A stretch of 64,000 nucleotides of DNA, taken from contig JACKCC010000012.1 in NCBI GenBank assembly GCA_020634245.1, positions 303,058 through 367,057 of the forward strand, written 5' to 3'. The notes under the pieces were generated by a model. It worked only from the letters and a program-made list of their open reading frames with translations, ran no database searches and was not told the DNA's origin. The translations under genes and the position numbers were made by a program. The DNA comes from Ardenticatenaceae bacterium. Lineage in GTDB: Bacteria > Chloroflexota > Anaerolineae > Promineifilales > Promineifilaceae. Shown piece by piece: positions 49,602 through 56,846 of the stretch; within the stretch, counting starts at the first letter, position 1; each line of letters opens with the position of its first letter.

Positions 49602-50372
49602 ATGACCCCATTCGATCTAACCGGCAAAGTTGCCCTCATCACCGGCGCGTCACGCGGCATTGGTCTGGCCGTCGCCCAGGCCTACGCTGCCGCCGGAGCC
49701 AAAGTCATCCTTGTCAGTCGCAAACAGGCCGATCTGGACGCGGCCGCCGAACAAATCCGCGCTGCTGGCGGTGAGGCATTGGCCATCGCCGCCCACACCG
49801 GCAGCGAAGAAGCGGTGCAGGCGCTGGTTGATCAGGCCACAGCCACCTATGGCGGGATTGACATCGCCGTCAACAATGCCGCGACCAATCCCCACTTCGG
49901 CCCCATTCTCACCGCCGCAGAGAGCCATTGGGACAAAATCCTGGACGTCAACGTCAAAGGCTACTTTCGTGTGGCCAAAGCGTGTGCCGCCAGTATGAAA
50001 ACACGCGGCAGCGGCAAAATCATCAACATGGCCTCCATCGCCGGTAAAGCGCCGCAGCCGGGAATGGGCGTCTACTGCGTTAGCAAAGCGGCCGTCCTCA
50101 TGCTCACTGAAGTCCTGGCCGCTGAACTGGCCGCCGACAACATCCAGGTCAACGCCATCGCACCGGGATTCGTCAAAACGAAATTCAGCCAGGCCATTTG
50201 GGACAGCCCGCAAATTCATGATGCCGTTATCCGGGCGATTCCGCAAAAGCGCATGGCCGAACCGGAAGAATTGACGGGCATTGCTTTGTATCTGGCCTCC
50301 GCTGCTTCCAGTTTCACCACCGGAGCAACGTTTGTGATCGATGGGGGCCAATTCGTAGGCAATCCTTTTTGA
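49602..50372 (+). CDS. Short-chain dehydrogenase/reductase
   Basis: The 256-residue enzyme is a classical SDR. It has the cofactor motif TGASRGIGLAVAQ, NNAATNP, the catalytic Ser in NMASIAGKAPQPG and the YCVSKAA motif with Tyr and Lys, and the C-terminal FTTGATFVIDGGQ. The Arg after Ser in the glycine motif and SRKQADLD after strand 2 suggest NADP. The substrate may be a sugar, steroid or acyl group; FabG is less likely because of its isolated context. GGAG precedes the ATG. Confidence 0.93.
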   Translation: MTPFDLTGKVALITGASRGIGLAVAQAYAAAGAKVILVSRKQADLDAAAEQIRAAGGEALAIAAHTGSEEAVQALVDQATATYGGIDIAVNNAATNPHFGPILTAAESHWDKILDVNVKGYFRVAKACAASMKTRGSGKIINMASIAGKAPQPGMGVYCVSKAAVLMLTEVLAAELAADNIQVNAIAPGFVKTKFSQAIWDSPQIHDAVIRAIPQKRMAEPEELTGIALYLASAASSFTTGATFVIDGGQFVGNPF

Positions 50373-50419
50373 TTTGCCGTTATACTTGAGCGTTAAAAAT
50401 CTTTACATTGGAGCCAATC

Positions 50420-51136
50420 ATGATTGGAACAATCGTTAATGCCATCACTGTTTTCATCGGCGGCACGCTGGGCACATTTTTAGGCAGTCGGTTTCCGGCG
50501 CGGATGCAGGAAACGATTTTTGCCGCCCTAGGCTTATTTACGCTGTTCATCGGGATGAACAGCGCCTTTGCCACAGGCAACGCGCTGATTGTGCTGGGCA
50601 GCCTGCTTGTTGGCGGCTTGCTGGGCGAGGCGATTCAGTTGGAGGCCAAACTGGAACGGTTCGGCGAATGGCTGCGCGACCGACTGGTGAAGGGTGGTGA
50701 TGGCGGCGCAGCTTCCCGATTCGTGGAAGGTTTTGTGACTGCCAGCCTCGTTTTTTGTGTCGGCCCATTGACCATTCAGGGGGCTATTGAAGACGGTTTG
50801 ACCGGCGATGCCACCAAGCTCATCGTTAAAGCGATGATGGACGGGTTTGCGGCGCTGGCTTTTGCCACCACGTTGGGGCCGGGCGTCCTGGCTTCGATTA
50901 TTGTGATTTTGGGGTTCCAGGGCGGGATTTCGCTGCTGGCCAGTTTTGGGGCCAACGTTTTCACCGAACCGATGATTGCCGAACTGACGGCTACTGGCGG
51001 GGTGGTGCTGCTGTCGATTGGGCTGCGGCTGCTGGAGTTGAAGCAAATCCGGGCGGCGAATTTATTACCGGCGTTGTTTGTCGCGCCAACGGCCGTTGCC
51101 GTTATGGACGCCCTCGGTATCACCTACTACCTCTAG
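50420..51136 (+). CDS. DUF554 family membrane protein
   Basis: The 238-residue protein starts MIGTIVNAITVFIGGTLGTF and has about seven TM helices with VGPLTIQGAIEDGLTGD and GFAALAFATTLGPGV, all typical of DUF554 (YdfK-like) transporters of unknown substrate. ATG 50420 follows TTGGAGCCAATC; the TTG at 50408 is part of that site. It is 47 bp after the SDR gene. Confidence 0.92.
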   Translation: MIGTIVNAITVFIGGTLGTFLGSRFPARMQETIFAALGLFTLFIGMNSAFATGNALIVLGSLLVGGLLGEAIQLEAKLERFGEWLRDRLVKGGDGGAASRFVEGFVTASLVFCVGPLTIQGAIEDGLTGDATKLIVKAMMDGFAALAFATTLGPGVLASIIVILGFQGGISLLASFGANVFTEPMIAELTATGGVVLLSIGLRLLELKQIRAANLLPALFVAPTAVAVMDALGITYYL

Positions 51137-51195
51137 GGAAAGTGGCAAAGCCGCCTTAACAGAAAACTGAACTTTTTCTATTTTTGACCAACCTC

Positions 51196-51252
51196 TTGAC
51201 AGCTTCATCAAAAATACTGTATTATTTTAATACTAGTTTGTTTTTCAAACTA
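51196..51252 (+). promoter_or_regulatory. Promoter with palindromic operator
   Basis: TTGACA (51196-51201), 18 bp and TATTAT (51220-51225). A perfect inverted repeat TAGTTTG-TTTTT-CAAACTA (51234-51252) lies on the expected start site. The second gene of the operon encodes a winged-helix regulator, so autoregulation is likely. Confidence 0.7.
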
Positions 51253-51289
51253 ATTTACAAATAATACTTATCTGAAAAAGAGGTAAGAA

Positions 51290-51904
51290 ATGGCACAAGA
51301 TATAAAATTTAAGGACCTACGGCAAAAGGCGTATCTGGCTTACCACCAGGATGGCCTGATTGATGCATTAATTGGATTGGGTATTGCAGGGTTTGGTGTC
51401 AACATGGCTACGGATAACAGCGCCTTCATCGCATTGTCGTGGATCCCATTCATCTTATATGCCCCACTCAAAAAACGGATTACCGTTCCCCGGTTGGGTT
51501 ATGTCAAATTCGACAGGGAACGCACCTACTCTATCAAATTGATTATGAGCATCCTCGTTGGATTAACAGCCCTGGCTTTTTTTCTGGGTATGGCTATTTT
51601 TTTACGCAGCGATAATCTCTCGACTGATGCCACAGCGCTGCTCCAAAAATATCATATGCTGATCTTAGGCTCGTTTGTCGCGGCGGCTTTTGTTGTCGGC
51701 GGTGCGCTAAGCGGCATTAAACGGTTCTATCTTCAGGCAGGTCTGGCCGAATTAGTGCTGATTAGCGGCATTGAACTGGGGTTGGAACCGCCAACTTATG
51801 TCCTGATTTGGGGTGCACTGACATTTTTGATTGGATTAGGGCTTTTAGTCCAGTTTTTGCGGCAGTATCCGGTTGCTGGTGAGGATGGTAATGATGTCTT
51901 CTAA
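51290..51904 (+). CDS. Membrane protein of unknown function, paired with an HTH regulator
   Basis: The 204-residue protein has six predicted TM helices in three pairs (about 25-60, 85-110, 125-150, 153-190) and short loops. I do not recognise the family. GAGGTAAG sits 4 nt before the ATG. It overlaps the start of the next gene by 14 nt, which encodes a MarR/ArsR-like regulator. Small membrane proteins in such pairs are often stress-related, but this is only context. Codon use and AT content around the start are somewhat lower in GC than the neighbours. Confidence 0.75.
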   Translation: MAQDIKFKDLRQKAYLAYHQDGLIDALIGLGIAGFGVNMATDNSAFIALSWIPFILYAPLKKRITVPRLGYVKFDRERTYSIKLIMSILVGLTALAFFLGMAIFLRSDNLSTDATALLQKYHMLILGSFVAAAFVVGGALSGIKRFYLQAGLAELVLISGIELGLEPPTYVLIWGALTFLIGLGLLVQFLRQYPVAGEDGNDVF

Positions 51905-52253
51905 CGAACCGGGCAACGAAGATCTGCAGCGCATCGCCGATATTGATCGTTCTATCCATGCCCCGGCTCGTTTGATGATTCTGGCCTTGCTGGCTGTCAT
52001 CGACAGTGCCGACTTTACATTTTTACTAACGCAAACAGGGCTTACGCGCGGTAATCTTTCGACGCATCTGGGTAAATTGGCCGAAGTTGGCTACATCGAA
52101 ATTCAAAAGGAGTTCGTTGAGAATATCCCGCGCACCCTCATTCGTTTGACAGATGAAGGTCGGGCAGCCATCGTTGCCTATCGCGAAAATATGCAGCAGG
52201 TTGTTGAGCAGCTACTGGTTGTCGACGGCAGCAATCGGCAGCAAAAGCAATAA
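51891..52253 (+). CDS. Winged-helix transcriptional regulator (HTH_34 type)
   Basis: The 120-residue protein has a winged-helix domain (about 15-105). The part IHAPARLMILALLAVIDSAD, the recognition segment TRGNLSTHLGKLAEVGYIE and the wing up to LTDEGRAAI match the transcriptional regulator family often annotated as DUF/HTH_34, close to MarR and ArsR. Two ATGs (51891, 51894) follow GTGAGGA. It probably binds the palindrome at 51234-51252 and represses its own operon. Confidence 0.88.
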   Translation: MMSSNEPGNEDLQRIADIDRSIHAPARLMILALLAVIDSADFTFLLTQTGLTRGNLSTHLGKLAEVGYIEIQKEFVENIPRTLIRLTDEGRAAIVAYRENMQQVVEQLLVVDGSNRQQKQ

Positions 52254-52255
52254 TA

Positions 52256-52310
52256 TTGGCAGGCTCAGTAACGGCCGTACCCGTTGGTTGAGCCTGTCGA
52301 AGGCAGCACG
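52256..52310. repeat. GAGCCTGTCGAAGGC repeat at a convergent junction
   Basis: TGGCAGGCTCAGTAACGGCC and TTGAGCCTGTCGAAGGCAGC form a hairpin with an ACGGCCGT in the loop, between the regulator and the methyltransferase gene. It belongs to the family at 670-745 and 9391-9479. Confidence 0.65.
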
Positions 52311-53111
52311 CTACGCCAAAATAATGCTTTCCCTTCTCTGCAAAACAGCTATCATGCGCCGCGAAGCGGCTGAATTGTCCAGCGGCTGATTGAGATCAAA
52401 GTCACCGTGCCACCCCACGACCTTTAAGCCGCCGGAAAGCTCGGCCAGCAAATGAATTTCTTGCGGCAGCAGCAGCCGCTCACGGGCTGCATCCTGCACC
52501 AGGTATTCCTGTCCATGATCCTGGATGTGCATTTGCAGTTCCACGTAGGCAATGCTGGTTATCAGGTCATAATGGGGATTATTGGTCGCCCAATCAATAT
52601 TTACTTTGACACCGTCTCGTTCACCGGAGTAATGAAAGGCTCCATAATGTTCGTAGGAGCAGTCGCGGGGATGGGTCAGATCGACGATGTAAAGGCCGCC
52701 GGGGGTCAGATTGCGGGCAACTGCGCGAAAATGGCGGATGAGGTCTTCATTGCTGAGGAGAGCGTCTAACCCATCGAAGGCAGCCAGGGCCACGTCAACG
52801 GCCGTATCCAACTCAAAGTCGCGCATATCAGCCGGGAGCAGCGTGATGGAGACACCGGCGGCCACGTCCTTTTCATGGGCAAAATCGATCATCTCTGGCC
52901 GCAGGTCCAGCCCCACCGCCCGCGCCCCTCTGCTGGCAAATGCGCGGGCATGGTAGCCGGGGCCGCAGGCGATGTCGAGCATACTGGTCAATTCACGGCC
53001 GTTATGCTGCCGGTAAAGCGCAAAAATAAAATCGACTTCCTTGCTTACATCACGATCAAAAATGACATCGTAATAACGCGCCTGTTGATATAAGTTGAGA
53101 TGTTCAGCCAT
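52311..53111 (-). CDS. SAM-dependent methyltransferase
   Basis: The 266-residue enzyme is a class I methyltransferase. Motif I is MLDIACGPGYHARAFASRG, followed by AVGLDLRPEMIDFA and the motif IV-like VALAAFDGLDALL. The N-terminus (NLYQQARYYDVIFDRDVSKE) is found in proteins of the methyltransferase_25/cyclopropane-type group acting on small molecules. The substrate is unknown. ATG 53111 has GAAGGAG 8 nt upstream; the frame is open to 53189. The gap 53112-53355 has only repeat words of the AGAGCTAGAG type (53128-53175) and no gene. Confidence 0.88.
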   Translation of the reverse strand: MAEHLNLYQQARYYDVIFDRDVSKEVDFIFALYRQHNGRELTSMLDIACGPGYHARAFASRGARAVGLDLRPEMIDFAHEKDVAAGVSITLLPADMRDFELDTAVDVALAAFDGLDALLSNEDLIRHFRAVARNLTPGGLYIVDLTHPRDCSYEHYGAFHYSGERDGVKVNIDWATNNPHYDLITSIAYVELQMHIQDHGQEYLVQDAARERLLLPQEIHLLAELSGGLKVVGWHGDFDLNQPLDNSAASRRMIAVLQRRESIILA

Positions 53112-53355
53112 CTTATTCACTCCTTCAAGAGCAGCTAGAGCCAGAGCTAGAGGCTTGTTCTTCTTCTCGCTCTTTGTCTGAATATGCACAATCCATCGCC
53201 GGAACCGGTCCGGGATGTGTTCATGGTATTGAATTGCAAGTTGTGGCGGGAACAGCCGCCCTGTTTAGTGTTGGGGATATATGAATTAGTATAATGGATT
53301 AACGGCCGTATTCAAGTAGCAAAGCTTGGGATTTGATGAGGAATTATTTATTCAA

Positions 53356-53397
53356 AATTTCCCCGGAAACTGCCAGATTATAGTTTCCGGGGAAATT
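53356..53397 (-). terminator. Strong terminator of the IDH/IPMDH-family gene
   Basis: AATTTCCCCGGAAACT (53356-53371) and its exact complement (53382-53397) form a 16-bp stem with a 10-nt loop. On the minus strand the stem ends in AAATTTTG; the stem can serve both directions. Confidence 0.8.
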
Positions 53398-53409
53398 CAA
53401 ATTTTACAT

Positions 53410-54489
53410 TTAGGCCAGCGCCGACCACACCTCAATTTTGCTCTTCACCCGCCGAATCACCTCATTAGTAAACGCATCCGTATACGTTTGTCCGCCCAAA
53501 TCAGAGGTTCGTATCCCATCATAAACTGCTTCTAGTGTGGCTTCGTAAATGGACCGGCTGGCTCGTTTGGCTTCGCTTTCCTTCATATGGCCCAGCAGAC
53601 CGGCCGCCGCCAAAATCATGGCCATCGGGTTGGCTACATTGCGCCCTTCCAGCGCCGGGGCTGTACCGTGTGGCGCTTCGGCCATTACGCAGTCCACGTC
53701 ACCGGCCTCATCCACTGAAATGACCATCGATTCCGATCCGGCAATGGAACCAAACATTTGCAGCACCATGTCAGACAACAAATCACCGTCCCGATTGAGG
53801 CTTGGGATGACCAGCGGCTCGCCGCTGGTAGCCAGGAGCAAGGCAAATGTGGCGTCAATCAGCTGTGGTTCGTAACGAACGTCAGGATGACGCTGCGCTG
53901 AAGCATCCATTTCTTCCTTGAACATCCCTTCATAAGTGGGACTGACGGTGTATTTAGAGCCGCCAAACACTTTGGCGCCGGTGTTGCGGGCATGATAAAA
54001 GGCGTAATCAGCTACAGCCCGGCAAACGCGGCGCGACACTTTTTCGGTGCGGAAAGCCATCTCATTGGGGCTGCCGGCCTCGCCTTCGCGCCATTCCTTG
54101 GCTCCATAGGCATCATCACGCGCCATGCGCACCACGCTGATGGGCGAGTAAACGCCACCAATGGGGCGCACGCCGGGGATACGCCGCCCGGTACGCAGGA
54201 TAACTTCGGCATCGATTTCTTCGCGCAAAATGGCGTTGGGGCTGCCCACGTCGCCCTGGGCTTCTGGGGTGATGGTGGCCGCTTTTAATCCCAGCCGGTG
54301 CTGCCGGATCGCTTTACCGGCGTCGTAAACGACCTGATTTTGGGTCTTGCGCCGGTTTTCCAGCCTCAGGTCAAAGCGTAAAAAGTCCAGATCGAAGCGG
54401 ATGACGTTGGGTGCCAGAACGCGCAGCGCTTCTTCTAATAGTTCTTGTCCGGTTTGGTCGCCTTCGAGGACGACGATAGTTCGAGTCAT
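53410..54489 (-). CDS. Isocitrate/isopropylmalate dehydrogenase family protein
   Basis: The 359-residue enzyme belongs to the beta-decarboxylating dehydrogenases. It has the N-terminal EGDQTGQELLEEALRVLAP (a variant of GDGIGPE), the metal and substrate part SVDEAGDVDCVMAEAPHGTA, and the cofactor loop HGTAPALEGRNVANPMAMILAAAGLL. The HGTAP..A...NP pattern is as in IDH. The canonical substrate loop that tells isocitrate from isopropylmalate or tartrate is not clear, so the substrate is open. ATG 54489 has AGGAG 8 nt upstream; the frame is open to 54537. It follows two FemABX genes on the same strand. Confidence 0.85.
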   Translation of the reverse strand: MTRTIVVLEGDQTGQELLEEALRVLAPNVIRFDLDFLRFDLRLENRRKTQNQVVYDAGKAIRQHRLGLKAATITPEAQGDVGSPNAILREEIDAEVILRTGRRIPGVRPIGGVYSPISVVRMARDDAYGAKEWREGEAGSPNEMAFRTEKVSRRVCRAVADYAFYHARNTGAKVFGGSKYTVSPTYEGMFKEEMDASAQRHPDVRYEPQLIDATFALLLATSGEPLVIPSLNRDGDLLSDMVLQMFGSIAGSESMVISVDEAGDVDCVMAEAPHGTAPALEGRNVANPMAMILAAAGLLGHMKESEAKRASRSIYEATLEAVYDGIRTSDLGGQTYTDAFTNEVIRRVKSKIEVWSALA

Positions 54490-54512
54490 GGGTTTTACTC
54501 CTGATGGATTTT

Positions 54513-54579
54513 CATACGTCATTTTGTCATACGTCATTGTGATATTTGACGCATGACTTTATGACGTATGACTTCGTGA
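54513..54579. repeat. ATGACGTATGAC repeat overlapping a gene end
   Basis: CATACGTCATTTTGTCATAC and GCATGACTTTATGACGTATG are inverted and tandem ATGAC/GTCAT words. The element covers the stop codon of the FemABX gene and encodes its last residues (SHTS). The sister copy is at 35164-35229. Confidence 0.7.
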
Positions 54580-55638
54580 TCGTAAAAAGTCGAGATATTT
54601 AGGTAGAGCTACAGTGTAAAGCCAGTACCAGAACGGCCGTATCACAAAATCCCACGCGCCAATATGACGGACGACCTGGCCGTTGAAGCCATCCTTAAAA
54701 CGCCAGACGCCCCACATCCGGTCGGTCTCGACGAATTCGTCGGGCGCACCCCAGAAATCGTAGATTTCCGCGCTTTGGGCCTGCGCCCAGCGGATGGCTT
54801 CCCATTGCAGTAAATAGTTGGGCATCCGGTTGCGCTCTTTGTCAGTCGATGCGCCGTACATGTAGATGACGCGACTGCCATAACGCACCAGGACGACGGC
54901 AGCTACTGGATCGCCCTCGTATTCGGCAATGAGCGGCTGGGCTATGCCAGCGTCGTAAAACGCCCGCCAGATATCCAGATAATAGTCGAGCGGACGGATG
55001 GCAAATCCGTCTCTTGCTGCCGTTTCCCGGTACATCTCGCCAATCACGGTCCAATCAACGGCCGTGCCGGGGCGGACGACGATGCCTTTGCGCCCGGCCA
55101 GGCGAATGTTGTAGCGCGTTTTGGGTTTCATCGCCGCCAACAGTTCCTCTTCGGGGCGCTGGGCGGCCATTTCGACGGTGTTGCGGAACTGGATTTGTTC
55201 GGCCGAAAAGCGCCAGCCCCGCTGGTTGAGTTCTGTAATGAATTTAGAGCCAATGGGTGACGGCCGTTCCGGTTCCAGCCCCCAGCTTTTGACCACTTCG
55301 GGATCAATCTTGATGAAAATGGCTCTTTCGCGCGCAGCGATGGCCTCCAACTCGGCCAAAACGACACGGCGCAGCGCAGCATCGTTGTAATCGAGGGCCG
55401 GCCCTTTGGGGACGTAGAGAATGGAAAATAGCAGGCGAGGTAATTTGCGTTTGAGGATTTGGAAGGCAGCCAATGGCTTACCGTCAATTCCCAACACGTA
55501 TCGCGCCGCCGACCAACCCCAGCGCGACTTGAATTCGCCCCACGTCCAGCTTTGCAGGGCGTGGGCGTTGGGAAGTTGGGAGAGGGCGGTTTCCCAGACG
55601 GCCGAATCAGTGATGAGGGTAAAGGGATATTCAGACAT
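54559..55638 (-). CDS. FemABX-type aminoacyltransferase, copy 1
   Basis: The 359-residue protein is a FemAB/FemX-family enzyme with two GNAT-like domains. It has the typical ALQSWTWGEFKSRWGWSAAR near the N-terminus and, in the second half, YMYGASTDKERNRMPNYLLQ and IYDFWGAPDE. Such enzymes transfer an amino acid from tRNA to the lipid II stem peptide to start an interpeptide bridge. It is a diverged paralogue of the upstream gene. The last residues derive from an intergenic repeat. ATG 55638 has no Shine-Dalgarno; a CAATTGCCAATT repeat fills the 37-bp gap between the paralogues. Confidence 0.92.
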   Translation of the reverse strand: MSEYPFTLITDSAVWETALSQLPNAHALQSWTWGEFKSRWGWSAARYVLGIDGKPLAAFQILKRKLPRLLFSILYVPKGPALDYNDAALRRVVLAELEAIAARERAIFIKIDPEVVKSWGLEPERPSPIGSKFITELNQRGWRFSAEQIQFRNTVEMAAQRPEEELLAAMKPKTRYNIRLAGRKGIVVRPGTAVDWTVIGEMYRETAARDGFAIRPLDYYLDIWRAFYDAGIAQPLIAEYEGDPVAAVVLVRYGSRVIYMYGASTDKERNRMPNYLLQWEAIRWAQAQSAEIYDFWGAPDEFVETDRMWGVWRFKDGFNGQVVRHIGAWDFVIRPFWYWLYTVALPKYLDFLRSRSHTS

Positions 55639-55640
55639 AA

Positions 55641-55677
55641 AAATTGTCAATTGCTAATTGCCAATTGGCAATTTATT
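55641..55677. repeat. CAATTGCTAATTGCCAATTG repeat
   Basis: The entire gap between the FemABX genes consists of AATTG/CAATT words forming a hairpin. A fragment (CAATTGAGAATTGGCAGTTA) is found inside the C11 protease gene at 60711-60730. Confidence 0.65.
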
Positions 55678-56740
55678 ATCGGCTGCGCCGCCATTGGTAT
55701 AGCTTGTGGACGCGCTTGTTGTAGATGCGATCCACTGCACCAACGGTGCGTTTGCTTTGGCCGCCAAAGCCGCGCTTGAAGCGGTAGACACCCCACAAGT
55801 CGTCGCTGCGTTCGGTGAAATTGGCTTCCAATTCATCTTCGGGCGCGTCAGGGATACCCCACAAGTCGTATTCGGTACAGCCGCGTTCTTTAGCCCATTG
55901 GATGGCCGCCCATTGGACGGCATAGGTGGGCATACGCTGCCGTTCCTCGTTGCTGGATGCACCATACAGGTAAACGGCTTTGTTGCCTACAGCAGAGACA
56001 ATGATGGCGGCTAACGGCCGTTCCTCAAATTCCGCAATAAACATCGCCGCCTGCTCAGGGGCAAAAATTTCCCAGAATGCCTTGTAGTAGACCGGAACAT
56101 GAACGCCAAAGCCGTCACGCTGCCCGGTAATCGTCATTAATTGGTTGAAGAGGGGCAGGTCAACGGCCGTACCCTGGCGTACCGTCACCTCTTTTTTGGC
56201 GGCCAGACGGATGTTGTAGCGGGTTTTGGATTTCATGTTGGCCAGGATGTCGTCGAGTGACGGCCGTAAATCCGAAATCATCGTCCGTGGCGGCTGGATG
56301 GTGTCCGTATCAGTCAGCATCATCGTTTCTTGCCGCTGGCAAAAGGCCGCCCACTGCTCCGGCGGCATCTCATCCTGCCATAACAGCGGCTCCATCTTCA
56401 CCAGCCCGGCCCGGTTTTCGTAGCAGGCCATATCGATCTGATTGAACAGTACGGCCACTTGCTCTTCATCCTGCCAATCAACCAGCGGCCCATGCGGGAT
56501 ATAGCCGATTTTGAGCAGTCCCAGTGCTGCCGAGCGAAACAAAATCTGCGCCCCGGCGACTAATTTGCCATCCTGTTTCAGCCAGACGCGCTGCGCTGAC
56601 CAGTTGAAGCGGTTTTTGAGCCGCGCCCAGTTGGTCGTTTGCAAAATGCTGCCCTGCGGATGGGCAGCGACAAAAGCATCCCACTCGGCGTCATCGGCCG
56701 AATAGGGCTGCTCGCCCAATTCTAATAGTTTATCAAGCAT
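55676..56740 (-). CDS. FemABX-type aminoacyltransferase, copy 2
   Basis: The 354-residue paralogue shares the family layout: HPQGSILQTTNWARLKNRFN at the N-terminus, MKSKTRYNIRLAAKKEV in the middle, and YLYGASSNEERQRMPTYAVQ and YDLWGIPDAPE in the second GNAT domain. It probably adds a residue to the peptidoglycan bridge, before or after its neighbour. A TATAAT box lies 6 nt before the ATG and no Shine-Dalgarno sequence is present, so it may be translated from a leaderless mRNA. Confidence 0.92.
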   Translation of the reverse strand: MLDKLLELGEQPYSADDAEWDAFVAAHPQGSILQTTNWARLKNRFNWSAQRVWLKQDGKLVAGAQILFRSAALGLLKIGYIPHGPLVDWQDEEQVAVLFNQIDMACYENRAGLVKMEPLLWQDEMPPEQWAAFCQRQETMMLTDTDTIQPPRTMISDLRPSLDDILANMKSKTRYNIRLAAKKEVTVRQGTAVDLPLFNQLMTITGQRDGFGVHVPVYYKAFWEIFAPEQAAMFIAEFEERPLAAIIVSAVGNKAVYLYGASSNEERQRMPTYAVQWAAIQWAKERGCTEYDLWGIPDAPEDELEANFTERSDDLWGVYRFKRGFGGQSKRTVGAVDRIYNKRVHKLYQWRRSR

Positions 56741-56754
56741 GGGGTGATTATAAG

Positions 56755-56846
56755 CCAGAGCGAGAGATAGAGCGAGAGGGGATTGGGGGAGGCCGGAGGT
56801 TAGAGACTGGAAGTTAGACAGTCTCTAATCTCCGGTCTCCAATCTC
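56755..56846. repeat. Two repeat families in tandem upstream of FemABX copy 2
   Basis: GCCAGAGCGAGAGATAGAGC (AGAGCGAGAG family) is followed by AGAGACTGGAAGTTAGACAG and TCTCTAATCTCCGGTCTCC (the GACTGGAG family, see 28828 and 45012). This fills the space up to the lipoprotein stop codon. Confidence 0.65.
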
